A stretch of DNA of 18,796 bases from an uncultured Eubacteriales bacterium (GCA_905201305.1 CAJKNS010000012.1:1-18796), one strand, 5' to 3'. Counted from the stretch's first letter, positions 1 to 6,725 are shown. Translations and numbers: made by a program. Notes: generated by a model from the letters alone, not told the origin.

Positions 1-795
1 GATGGTGTTTGCCTGACCGGCAACGGGAGAGCCGGGGAACTTCAGCTGACCAACCTCGGGAGCAACGGCTGCGTCAAACTGCATCTCGCCGTCCACGGGA
101 ACGGTCATAACTTCCTTTGCCTTGGCAACGGCGTTCTGAACCTTGGTAACCTCGTCGTCCTTTGCGGAGCCCTTGGTGGAGAAGCTCAGGAAAGCAACCT
201 TGGGGTCGATGCCGAAGGTCTCGGCGCACTTTGCGGTCTCCTGGGCGATCTCGACCAGGTTGTCCTCAGTGGGATGAATGTTGATGGCGCAGTCGCCCAT
301 AGCCAGCTTTTCCTGGGTGCCGTCAGCCTTATCACGAACCATGATGAAGCAGGAGGACACGATGGAGTTGCCGGGCTTGGTCTTGATGAGCTGCAGAGCA
401 GGACGAACGGTGTCGGCAGTGGAGTAGGTGGCGCCGCCCAGCAGGCAGTCAGCCTTGCCCATCTTCACCAGCATGGTGCCGAAGTAGTTGCCCTTGAGCA
501 GGTTTGCCTTGCACTGCTCGGGAGTCATCTTGCCCTTGCGGAGCTCGACCATCTTGGCAACCATTTCGTCCATCTCGGCATAGGTCTCGGGATCGATGAT
601 CTCTACGCCCTCGATGTCAAAGCCGCCCTTCTTTGCAGCAGCCTCAACCTCGGCAACGTTGCCAACCAGGACAACCTTCATGATGCCCTCTGCCTTAATG
701 CGGGCGGTGGCTTCCAGAATACGAGCGTCGGGACCCTCAGTGAAGACGATGGTCTTAGGATCCTTCTTCAGCTTTTCAACCAGAGTATCAAACAT
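1..795 (-). CDS. pta: Phosphate acetyltransferase, 5' part (runs off the window)
   Basis: Pta interconverts acetyl-CoA and acetyl phosphate in the cytoplasm; with acetate kinase it yields ATP in fermenters. The 265 visible codons from ATG 793-795 open with MFDTLVEKLKKDPKTIVF, followed by typical family segments: GGATYSTADTVRPALQ in the middle, LSFSTKGSA later, and SPVAGQANTI at the window edge. The family is usually about 330 residues, so roughly the last 65 are missing. The start is fixed by a strong GGAGG site just upstream and by a promoter at 859-887. The gene lies downstream of an AI-2E family permease on the same strand but has its own promoter. An ackA gene beyond the window edge would be expected but is not visible. 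A phosphate butyryltransferase is the main alternative, and the motifs favour Pta. Confidence 0.93.
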   Translation of the reverse strand, partial: MFDTLVEKLKKDPKTIVFTEGPDARILEATARIKAEGIMKVVLVGNVAEVEAAAKKGGFDIEGVEIIDPETYAEMDEMVAKMVELRKGKMTPEQCKANLLKGNYFGTMLVKMGKADCLLGGATYSTADTVRPALQLIKTKPGNSIVSSCFIMVRDKADGTQEKLAMGDCAINIHPTEDNLVEIAQETAKCAETFGIDPKVAFLSFSTKGSAKDDEVTKVQNAVAKAKEVMTVPVDGEMQFDAAVAPEVGQLKFPGSPVAGQANTI

Positions 796-858
796 AGTTA
801 ATTACCTCCGTAAAAATAATTTTGGATAACGGATGGCAGACGAAATCTGTCATCCGAT

Positions 859-887
859 ATTATACAACATTCCCCTGGGTATCTCAA
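859..887 (-). promoter_or_regulatory. Predicted sigma-A promoter of pta
   Basis: On the minus strand, TTGAGA (882-887) and TATAAT (859-864) are separated by exactly 17 nt. The -10 box is perfect and the -35 box matches 5 of 6. The start codon of pta is about 64 nt downstream of the -10 box, leaving a leader of roughly 55 nt with an AT-rich stretch and GGAGG before the ATG. This makes pta independent of the permease gene upstream. Confidence 0.75.
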
Positions 888-908
888 CAGAAAATTCGAT
901 GGGAACGG

Positions 909-925
909 AAAAAATCAGGGCTGAT
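909..925 (-). terminator. Weak terminator-like hairpin at the end of the AI-2E permease gene
   Basis: On the minus strand the sequence ATCAG-CC-CTGAT is followed directly by a run of six T. The repeat overlaps the TGA stop (915-917). With a usable loop only about 4 bp of stem remain, so this is a marginal intrinsic terminator. It is listed because nothing better lies between the permease and the pta promoter. Confidence 0.3.
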
Positions 926-2306
926 CCTGGGAATTTGTGTCGGAGTCCGTATCCTCAGCAGAGGTCGCTTCTGCGGACGTACGTTTCTGCCGGGCAAGGA
1001 AGCGCTGATGCTTTCGCTGGGCGCGTTTTTTCTGCCGCTTTGAGGTGGGATTCCACTTTTGAAAATCTTTTCGAGGGGGATAGTTCCAGCGGGTGTAGTC
1101 TGCGGTGACAGTGGACAGCTCCCGCTTTTTCAGCAGGAAATTCACCAGCTCTGTGACAATCTTATAAATCACTGCGAACAGGGGTACCGCAATGACCATG
1201 CCCAGAATGCCGAAGAGACTGCCGAACACCAGCAGGGAAACCACCACCCAAATGCTGTCCAGCCCGGTGGCGTCTCCAAGAATCCAGGGACCGATGACAT
1301 TGCCATCCAGCTGCTGGAGGATAATGATAAAAATAACGAAATACAGGCACTCCATGGGATCGATCACCAGCAGGAGCAGCGCCGAGGGAATGGCGCCCAG
1401 ATAGGGACCGAAGAACGGAATGATATTGGTAACGCCCACGATAATGGAAATCAGCATGGTATAGGGCATGTTGAGGATGCGGAGCCCAATGAAGCACAAA
1501 ATGCCGATAATCAGAGAGTCGATAATCTTTCCGCCGATAAACCCGCCGAATACCCGGTTGGCAAAGGTGCAGACATTGCATACATAACCGCCCTTCTTCT
1601 GCCCAAGCGCCGCATAGCAGAGCTTTTTAGCCTGGGCAAGAAATTTTTCTTTGCCGGAGAGCAGATAGACGGAGATAATCACGCCGATAATCAGGTTCAG
1701 CATGGATTTTGCAATATTGACCACGCCGGTGGTAAGGCCTGCCAGTATCGTCTGAACCTTGGGGAGCACGGTGCCAGTGAGGAAGTCCTTGAGATAGTCG
1801 TAGACCTGATCCATGATCTCCTGGGTAACATCCTCGGCAATGCTGCCGTTGATGAATTCCTTAACCCATTTGTTCAGGGTGTTATAGTAGGAGGGGAAGT
1901 TTCCAATAATGGTGGTAATGCTTTCCAGCAGCTGGGGCAAAATCATGGCGATCAGCGCCCAAATCACAAGCAGGGCAATAATCAGCGAAGCCAGAATGCC
2001 CAGCCCCTTTGCCATGCCCGCCGCCCTTTTTTCGGAGAGAACCTTCCGAAGCTGCGGCTCCAGCAGCTTACGAATCCGGTCCTCAATGGGATGAAGCAGA
2101 TAGGCAATGCCAAGCCCATAGAGCACCGGAGACAGGGTGCCCAGAAATGCCTTGACATAGCCGAAAAACGCCGGCATTTTTGTAATAAACTGCGCGGCAA
2201 TGATGCAGACCACGATGACAATCACCGCAGTAAGTCCCCAGCGGAAATAGATATTTTCCCGGTGGATTTCAAACAATCCGTCTTTTTTATCTTGATGATC
2301 GTCCAT
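915..2306 (-). CDS. AI-2E family transporter (PF01594-type membrane permease)
   Basis: A 463-residue polytopic inner-membrane protein. Hydrophobic segments lie near residues 24-42, 55-72, 102-126, 195-216, 255-275, 281-312, 320-333 and 351-382, the usual layout of the family. The conserved element NIIPFFGPYLGAIPSALL (294-311) sits in the expected C-terminal third. Members have been linked to autoinducer-2 or sodium/proton exchange, but most have no known substrate. After the last membrane segment there is an unusual tail of about 75 residues, strongly basic (about 412-442, many K/R/Q) and then acidic (445-463, rich in D/E/S/T); the typical family core is near 350 residues. The start at 2306 is supported by GGGAGG upstream and an extended -10 promoter. 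The substrate cannot be told from sequence. Confidence 0.88.
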   Translation of the reverse strand: MDDHQDKKDGLFEIHRENIYFRWGLTAVIVIVVCIIAAQFITKMPAFFGYVKAFLGTLSPVLYGLGIAYLLHPIEDRIRKLLEPQLRKVLSEKRAAGMAKGLGILASLIIALLVIWALIAMILPQLLESITTIIGNFPSYYNTLNKWVKEFINGSIAEDVTQEIMDQVYDYLKDFLTGTVLPKVQTILAGLTTGVVNIAKSMLNLIIGVIISVYLLSGKEKFLAQAKKLCYAALGQKKGGYVCNVCTFANRVFGGFIGGKIIDSLIIGILCFIGLRILNMPYTMLISIIVGVTNIIPFFGPYLGAIPSALLLLVIDPMECLYFVIFIIILQQLDGNVIGPWILGDATGLDSIWVVVSLLVFGSLFGILGMVIAVPLFAVIYKIVTELVNFLLKKRELSTVTADYTRWNYPPRKDFQKWNPTSKRQKKRAQRKHQRFLARQKRTSAEATSAEDTDSDTNSQDQP

Positions 2307-2337
2307 GCAGGTTCCTCCCGTTGGCTTGGTAGCTCCA

Positions 2338-2346
2338 GTATACCAT
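2338..2346 (-). promoter_or_regulatory. Extended -10 promoter candidate for the AI-2E permease
   Basis: On the minus strand TGG-TATACT reads as an extended -10 (TGN plus a 5/6 hexamer), about 32 nt before the ATG. No convincing -35 lies 16-18 nt upstream, which is compatible with extended -10 promoters but lowers confidence. Confidence 0.4.
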
Positions 2347-2388
2347 ATTCATAGAGAAATTGCATCCGTTCTATGACGTTTTCTTTAG

Positions 2389-2405
2389 GGCAATACCGCA
2401 CAAAC
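2389..2405 (+). repeat. Solo copy of the terminal sequence found in the 6540-6702 palindrome
   Basis: GGCAATACCGCA (2389-2400) is identical to the right terminus of the palindrome at 6540-6702 (read on the minus strand), and ACCGCACAA (2396-2404) matches that element's left terminus. No inverted partner is present in the 2307-2503 intergenic stretch. It may be a remnant or an end-only copy of the same family, or a chance match. Confidence 0.35.
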
Positions 2406-2431
2406 AGGTGCACTATGTCACATTTCACTCA

Positions 2432-2460
2432 TTGCGCCCAATCTCAAAAGCAGGTATGAT
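2432..2460 (+). promoter_or_regulatory. Predicted promoter of the flavin oxidoreductase
   Basis: TTGCGC (2432-2437), a 17-nt spacer and TATGAT (2455-2460, 5/6). A leader of about 37 nt follows, carrying AAGGAAGG ahead of the ATG at 2504. The spacing and position are right; the -35 box is only partly consensus. Confidence 0.6.
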
Positions 2461-2503
2461 AGATTCGTTAGAATGCAAAACGTAGAAAGGAAGGAACCTC
2501 AAT

Positions 2504-4621
2504 ATGAATCACCGCTATGCGCACATTCTCTCCCCTGTGAAGGTGGGAAATCTGGTGCTGAAAAACCGGCTGATTAACTCCAAGTGTATTCCCGAGGGCA
2601 TTCAGGGACCCCAGACCTGGCCCACGGAGCAGACCATCAACTTTGCAGCATCTCTGGCAAAGAACGGTGCTGCCATCGTTACCTGCGCGCCGGGTATGTT
2701 CCGGGACTGTGATCCCCACCAGATGTTTACCAGCGATTTTAATATGGAGGACCGCCATGTTAAGCGCTGCTTCCGGCGGATGATCGACCGGATTCATGCC
2801 CATGGCTCCGTGGCGTCGGCGTCCACCATGATCTATGTTCCGGCGGATAAGGGAATTTCGGAGATCTATGACATGTCCGTGATTCCAGAGTCTGTGCTGC
2901 GGGGCGGACCGGAATGTATTCTCGGACGGGACGGAAAGCCGCTGCCCGGCATGACCCGGGAGGAAATCCATGGGTTTATCGAGAGCTTTGCCCGCCGATG
3001 TCAGCAGCTCCAGTCCATCGGCTTTGATATGGTCAATATTTACATGAGCTATGACGCATCGATTCTGGCAAAGTCCCTGTCGCCGGTATTCAATCAGCGG
3101 AAGGATGAGTACGGCGGCAGCTTTGAGAACCGCGCGCGGCTGACCCTGGAGCTGTTTCAGGCAATTAAGCGTGTCTGCGGACAGGATTTCCCCATTGAGA
3201 TTCAGATTTCCGGCAGAGAATTCCCCGATGGCGGCTATACCAAGGAGGACTTTATCCGCTATTGCAAGCTCTGCGAGGGGCTGGTGGATGTTTTCCAGAT
3301 TCGTGCCCGGACCGGCGATATGACCCATTCCAGCCACTATACTGCCACCAAGGAGAATCCCACGAATCTGGAATATGCGGCGGCATTTAAGGCAGCAGGC
3401 ATCAAGGGACTGTGTGCACCGGTGGGCGGATTCCAGGATCTTGACCTGATCGAGCAGTTTATTGCCGAGGGAAAGACGGATCTGGTTGCCATGGCACGTG
3501 CCTTTATCTGCGACGAGGAATACGGCGTGAAGCTGCTGGAGGGCAGAGGCGAGGATGTGCGTCCCTGCATCCACTGCGACAACTGCCATCAGGCTTACTG
3601 CGCGGTGAATCCCAAGATCGGACTGCAGGAGGTCTGGGATCATATGTTCTCGGAGCCCAGAACGGTAAAGAAGGTTGCGGTCATCGGCGGCAGACCGGCT
3701 GGCATGGAGGCAGCACTGACTGCGGCAGCCAGAGGACATCAGGTGACGCTGTTTGAGCAGTCCGATACCCTGGGCGGTCAGCTGAAGCATGCAGACTATC
3801 TGCCCTGCAAGTGGTCCCTCCATGATTTCAAGGAATATCTCATCCGCCAGCTGGATAAGTCCACTGTGGAGGTAAGGCTTGGCACTCACGCAACCCCGGA
3901 GATGATGGAAGGCTTTGACGCAGTGATTGCCGCATGCGGCGCCCGTCCCAAAACTGCTCCGATGCCCGTGGCGGAGGGCGTGAAGGTCTGGACACCTATG
4001 GATGTGTTCGGGCATGAAAAGGAGCTGGGACAGCACGTTGCCATTGTGGGCGGCGCCATGACGGCTGTGGATACGGCATTCTATCTGCTGGACCACGGTC
4101 ACACCGTTACCCTGCTCACCCGGAACCGTCAGGCAGGGCATGACTACAATGCCCACAGCAAGGGCGCATTTGAGGATGTGCTCAAAAGCCGGAAGAATCT
4201 GACCATTATTACGGGCTGCCAGACGGACTCCATCGGACAGGGCGCCCTTTCCTACACCGTAACCTATGGCGCGCCGGAGCCGATGATGATGACCATGGGC
4301 AATCCCGATGATATGCCGCCCATGCCCGGTCCTGCCATGACGCCGCCGGAGCCCAAGGAGCCCCCCAGAACCGAGCAGGGCACTTTGGCATTCGACAGCA
4401 TCGTGGTTTCCGCAGGCAGAGACGGACTGGTGGAGGAGAGCTATGCCTTTGCCGGAAGAACGCCGGAGTTCTATGTAGCCGGCGACGCAAACCTGCTGTC
4501 CTTTGAAACCCTTCAGGGTGGACCCGGCGGTGACGGCGCCAACAAGGCAGAGGGAAAGACCACCCACGGCACCATTCGCCATGCCATGTTTACCGGCTAT
4601 ACCGCCGCCTGTAATCTGTAA
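2504..4621 (+). CDS. Divergent NADH:flavin oxidoreductase / 2-enoate reductase family protein (FMN barrel + Fe-S + FAD/NAD domain)
   Basis: A 705-residue protein with the architecture of 2,4-dienoyl-CoA or 2-enoate reductases: an Old Yellow Enzyme-type FMN TIM barrel (about 1-340, with SPVFNQRKDEYGGSFENR at about 193-210), a four-Cys cluster, then a FAD/NAD(P) Rossmann domain (about 388-705). The family reduces C=C bonds of enoates using NAD(P)H through FAD, 4Fe-4S and FMN. Several features are odd. The usual HGY segment before FLSP is replaced by IYMSYDASILAK, leaving no Tyr at the aligned site. The cysteines are C355-x2-C358-x2-C361-x4-C366, tighter than in E. coli FadH. The first glycine motif reads GGRPAG (395-400) and the second GGAMTA (516-521), both off consensus. 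A Met/Pro-rich insert occupies about 590-625. ATG 2504 follows AAGGAAGG. It stands alone. Substrate unknown. Confidence 0.85.
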   Translation: MNHRYAHILSPVKVGNLVLKNRLINSKCIPEGIQGPQTWPTEQTINFAASLAKNGAAIVTCAPGMFRDCDPHQMFTSDFNMEDRHVKRCFRRMIDRIHAHGSVASASTMIYVPADKGISEIYDMSVIPESVLRGGPECILGRDGKPLPGMTREEIHGFIESFARRCQQLQSIGFDMVNIYMSYDASILAKSLSPVFNQRKDEYGGSFENRARLTLELFQAIKRVCGQDFPIEIQISGREFPDGGYTKEDFIRYCKLCEGLVDVFQIRARTGDMTHSSHYTATKENPTNLEYAAAFKAAGIKGLCAPVGGFQDLDLIEQFIAEGKTDLVAMARAFICDEEYGVKLLEGRGEDVRPCIHCDNCHQAYCAVNPKIGLQEVWDHMFSEPRTVKKVAVIGGRPAGMEAALTAAARGHQVTLFEQSDTLGGQLKHADYLPCKWSLHDFKEYLIRQLDKSTVEVRLGTHATPEMMEGFDAVIAACGARPKTAPMPVAEGVKVWTPMDVFGHEKELGQHVAIVGGAMTAVDTAFYLLDHGHTVTLLTRNRQAGHDYNAHSKGAFEDVLKSRKNLTIITGCQTDSIGQGALSYTVTYGAPEPMMMTMGNPDDMPPMPGPAMTPPEPKEPPRTEQGTLAFDSIVVSAGRDGLVEESYAFAGRTPEFYVAGDANLLSFETLQGGPGGDGANKAEGKTTHGTIRHAMFTGYTAACNL

Positions 4622-4639
4622 ATTCGAATTCGGTATAAA

Positions 4640-4672
4640 AACAGCCCCATCCGCGAATTGGATGGGGCTGTT
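4640..4672. terminator. Bidirectional intrinsic terminator between oxidoreductase and galE
   Basis: A perfect 13-bp inverted repeat (4640-4652 with 4660-4672, AACAGCCCCATCC and its complement) with a 7-nt loop lies between two convergent genes. On the minus strand (galE) it runs into TTTTATA, a good U-tract. On the plus strand the following sequence is less T-rich (GAACATTTATTT). Confidence 0.85.
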
Positions 4673-4687
4673 GAACATTTATTTGGG

Positions 4688-5704
4688 TTAATCGTCGTAT
4701 CCCTTTGGGTTATTCTTCTGCCAGTTCCAGGAGTGGGCGCACATATCGTCCAGCGTATATTTTGCCTCCCAGTCCAGCAGCCGCTTTGCCTTTTCCGCGC
4801 TGGCATAGCAGGTGGCAATATCACCGGGACGGCGGGCGGTGATTTCTATGGGAATGGTCAGACCGCTGGCTTTTTCAAAGGCGTGTACCACGTCCAGAAC
4901 GCTGCTGCCCTTGCCAGTGCCCAGATTGATGGGCTCTGCGCCGGTGTGATGGAGGGCATAATCCACCGCCTTGACGTGACCCAACGCCAAATCCACCACA
5001 TGGAGATAATCCCGAACGCCGGTGCCGTCGGGGGTGGGATAATCGTTGCCGTAAACGGACAGATGATCCCGCTGACCAATGGCAACCTGGGTGATGTAGG
5101 GCATCAGATTGTTGGGAATGCCGTTGGGGGCTTCGCCAATGAGTCCGGAGGGATGGGCGCCGATGGGATTGAAGTACCGAAGCAGCACAGCCGACAGCTT
5201 ATCGTCTGCCTTGCAGGCATCGGTGAGAATCTGCTCGATCATCAGCTTGGTGGTGCCGTAGGGATTGGTGGCGGCGCCGGTGGGCATATCCTCGGTAAAG
5301 GGAGCCTGGTTGATTTCACCGTAAACGGTGGCGGAGGAGGAGAATACAAAGGCCTTGCAGCCAAACTGCTCCATCACCTCCAGAGTGGTCAGTGCGGTGT
5401 CCAGATTGTTCCGGTAGTATTTCAGGGGAAGCTTAGTGCTTTCGGGAACGCACTTGAAGCCTGCAAAATGAATCACGGCGTCGATCTGGTTCTCCTGAAA
5501 CAGCCCGGTCATGGCAGCCTTGTCGGCAACGTCAATCTGATAGAATTTCGGTTTGGTGCCGGAAATCGTTTCAATGCGGTCAATTACCTTGGGGCTGGCA
5601 TTGGACAGATCATCGGCAATGATAATGTCATATCCGGCGCGGATCATCTCCACCGCCGTGTGGGAACCGATAAAACCGGCTCCGCCTGTAAGCAGAACGG
5701 ACAT
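4688..5704 (-). CDS. galE: UDP-glucose 4-epimerase
   Basis: GalE interconverts UDP-glucose and UDP-galactose in the cytoplasm for the Leloir pathway and for supplying galactosyl donors to surface polysaccharide. The 338-residue protein has the usual length. It opens with the NAD-binding glycine motif TGGAGFIGSH (6-15). The catalytic residues fall at the same numbers as in E. coli: S124 in FSSSATVYG, Y149 and K153 in NPYGTTK. The conserved segments LRYFNPIGAHPSGLIGE and YGNDYPTPDGTGVRDY are both present. The start at 5704 has AAGGAG at a suitable distance. It ends at the shared terminator at 4640-4672. No other gal gene is adjacent, so it appears to be a single-gene unit. Confidence 0.97.
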   Translation of the reverse strand: MSVLLTGGAGFIGSHTAVEMIRAGYDIIIADDLSNASPKVIDRIETISGTKPKFYQIDVADKAAMTGLFQENQIDAVIHFAGFKCVPESTKLPLKYYRNNLDTALTTLEVMEQFGCKAFVFSSSATVYGEINQAPFTEDMPTGAATNPYGTTKLMIEQILTDACKADDKLSAVLLRYFNPIGAHPSGLIGEAPNGIPNNLMPYITQVAIGQRDHLSVYGNDYPTPDGTGVRDYLHVVDLALGHVKAVDYALHHTGAEPINLGTGKGSSVLDVVHAFEKASGLTIPIEITARRPGDIATCYASAEKAKRLLDWEAKYTLDDMCAHSWNWQKNNPKGYDD

Positions 5705-5730
5705 GGAACATTCTCCTTTTTTGGTCGTAG

Positions 5731-5766
5731 AATATAAGGCAGCACTGCCTCAGACTCCCTCGTCAA
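5731..5766 (-). promoter_or_regulatory. Possible galE promoter region with a 14-bp palindrome
   Basis: On the minus strand TTGACG (5761-5766) and TATATT (5731-5736) flank a 24-nt interval, too long for a normal promoter. The -10-proximal part of the interval is the palindrome AGGCAG-CA-CTGCCT (5737-5750). Over-long spacers with an internal palindrome occur at activator-twisted (MerR-type) promoters, although those are usually 19-20 nt. This is a weak suggestion only. Confidence 0.25.
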
Positions 5767-5796
5767 TGTATGAGGTGTTGTGATAGAATCACTATA

Positions 5797-5839
5797 CCAC
5801 ACCTTGGAAGAAAAAGATAGTCCCTTCCAAGAATTGTGG
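5797..5839. repeat. Inverted repeat upstream of the small 5855-6238 gene
   Basis: CTTGGAAG (5803-5810) and CTTCCAAG (5824-5831) form a perfect 8-bp inverted repeat with a 13-nt loop, flanked by CCAC (5797-5800) and GTGG (5836-5839). No T-run follows on either strand, so it is not a typical terminator. It lies just before the chosen start of the next gene and may be part of its leader or an operator. Confidence 0.4.
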
Positions 5840-5854
5840 CACAGGATAAGGGGG

Positions 5855-6238
5855 ATGGATATGGAGCTATGGACATGGAGCTGCGGCGAAAATCGGGTGC
5901 TGCTGCTGGATACCCGGGGGAAACAACCGTCGGCGCAGGAGCGGGGAATGTTTTTATGCCGCAGCCTGACCCTTTCGGCGGATCGGCTGCTGATGGGGCC
6001 CGTATCCTGGGAGCCCTGCCCGGGGCTGATCCGGATGGATCATGAGGGCGTTCGAATTCCCGCAGACAAGGAAGATGCCGCGGCGTTTTTGGCGTTTTTA
6101 TCTGCCGCAGGCTACGGAAATTATCCGGCGGCAACCGACGACCTTCGGATATTGTCTCCCAACGAGCAGGAAATTGCCTGCTGGCAGGGAACAAAAATGC
6201 CGGAGGAGGAACGCAAAAAGTGTTTGAGCCTGAATTAG
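5855..6238 (+). CDS. Small protein of unknown function, weakly DapF-like N-terminal half
   Basis: I do not firmly recognise this 127-residue protein. Its layout recalls the N-terminal half of diaminopimelate epimerase (DapF): the start MELWTWSCGENRVLLLDTRG parallels the MHGxGNDFxxID opening, followed by LSADRLLMG where DapF has a GADGLLLV-like segment. DapF's catalytic CGNG Cys motif and whole second half (usual length about 275 residues) are missing, so it is unlikely to be an active epimerase. The start is uncertain. ATG 5855 has AGGA 8 nt upstream and ATG 5861 follows AAGGGGG; an upstream GTG at 5780 is in frame but would place the 5797-5839 inverted repeat inside the gene. The stop overlaps the convergent HPr-like gene by 4 nt. 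Confidence 0.6.
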   Translation: MDMELWTWSCGENRVLLLDTRGKQPSAQERGMFLCRSLTLSADRLLMGPVSWEPCPGLIRMDHEGVRIPADKEDAAAFLAFLSAAGYGNYPAATDDLRILSPNEQEIACWQGTKMPEEERKKCLSLN

Positions 6239-6507
6239 CCCTCTGTGGGCGGCTCCGCGACAAACTTCTGAATGCTGTCCCGGAATGCCTCGCCGTCTTC
6301 CGGCTTGCCGTAGACACGGACCAGCTTGGGGGTATCGTGGGTCAGTGCAGGACCGTCCAGAATCAGGCTGAACAGCCCCAGCATGCTTTTTGCATTGACG
6401 GTATAGCGACCGGATACCACATCGATGTCCACCGGCGCCATGCTGGCAGCGGAAACAAATTCCCGCACATCGTTGACGGAATGGAGCGAAACATAAAACT
6501 CTGTCAT
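6235..6507 (-). CDS. HPr-like protein lacking an obvious phosphorylatable His15
   Basis: A 90-residue HPr-fold protein, the usual HPr size. The regulatory segment VNAKSMLGLFSL (37-48) closely matches the HPr Ser46 region, with S41 as the equivalent of the site phosphorylated by HPr kinase. The active-site loop that normally reads HARPA is replaced by LHSVNDVREF; by gap-free alignment S10 lies at the His15 site, with H9 one residue off. It is therefore unlikely to carry PTS phosphate and may be a regulatory HPr/Crh-type protein; many Clostridia encode such forms. The start at 6507 has a perfect AGGAGG with a 7-nt gap. It converges with the small gene at 5855-6238 and overlaps its end by 4 nt. 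Confidence 0.85.
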   Translation of the reverse strand: MTEFYVSLHSVNDVREFVSAASMAPVDIDVVSGRYTVNAKSMLGLFSLILDGPALTHDTPKLVRVYGKPEDGEAFRDSIQKFVAEPPTEG

Positions 6508-6539
6508 GAAAAGACCTCCTGAATTAGGGTATGTACGTT

Positions 6540-6702
6540 AGACAACACCGCACAATTGCGTCTGCGGGCTTTGACGGTTCTTTTCCTCCACAAATTCGCT
6601 GCGAAAAGTTTGAAATACACAAAGTATTCCTGCATTTTCGCAACAAATTTGTGATGAAAAATTCCTCGTCAAATCTCCTTGCCCAATTATGCGGTATTGC
6701 CT
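6540..6702. repeat. 163-bp imperfect palindrome, MITE-like
   Basis: The two ends (6540-6560 and 6682-6702) are inverted copies matching at 17 of 21 positions, sharing ACCGCA and AATTG. Further nested arms are TTTGACG/CGTCAAA (6570-6576, 6667-6673, one-base offset), CACAAATT/AATTTGTG (6589-6596, 6646-6653), GCGAAAA/TTTTCGC (6601-6607, 6635-6641) and AATAC/GTATT (6614-6618, 6624-6628). The end pairs and the three inner pairs share one centre at about 6621. The element has no coding capacity, fills most of the intergenic stretch 6508-6817, and would fold into one long hairpin. Direct flanking duplications are not obvious (at most TT on each side). A non-autonomous mobile element is the best guess; a structured RNA is an alternative. 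Confidence 0.65.
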
Positions 6703-6725
6703 TTGATTCAATTATCCGATATAAT
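6697..6725 (+). promoter_or_regulatory. Predicted mtaB promoter using the end of the palindromic element
   Basis: TTGCCT (6697-6702), a 17-nt spacer and a perfect TATAAT (6720-6725). The -35 hexamer is the last six bases of the 6540-6702 palindrome; the -10 is outside it. The 92-nt leader (6726-6817) contains AGGCAG (6726-6731) and CTGCCT (6758-6763), which could form a 6-bp stem, and ends with AAAGGTG before the GTG start. Nothing else is recognised in the leader. Confidence 0.65.

Noticed and set aside
2468..4678. A 736-codon open frame antisense to the whole flavin oxidoreductase gene
   Set aside because: It is codon-aligned with the sense gene, which simply contains no TTA, CTA or TCA codons. 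The predicted protein has no recognisable domain and is Gly/His/Ala-rich as expected for an antisense shadow.
5763..6317. 184-codon minus-strand frame over the small gene
   Set aside because: Arg/Pro/Ser-rich composition typical of a shadow frame; it overlaps two better-supported genes and has no good start site.
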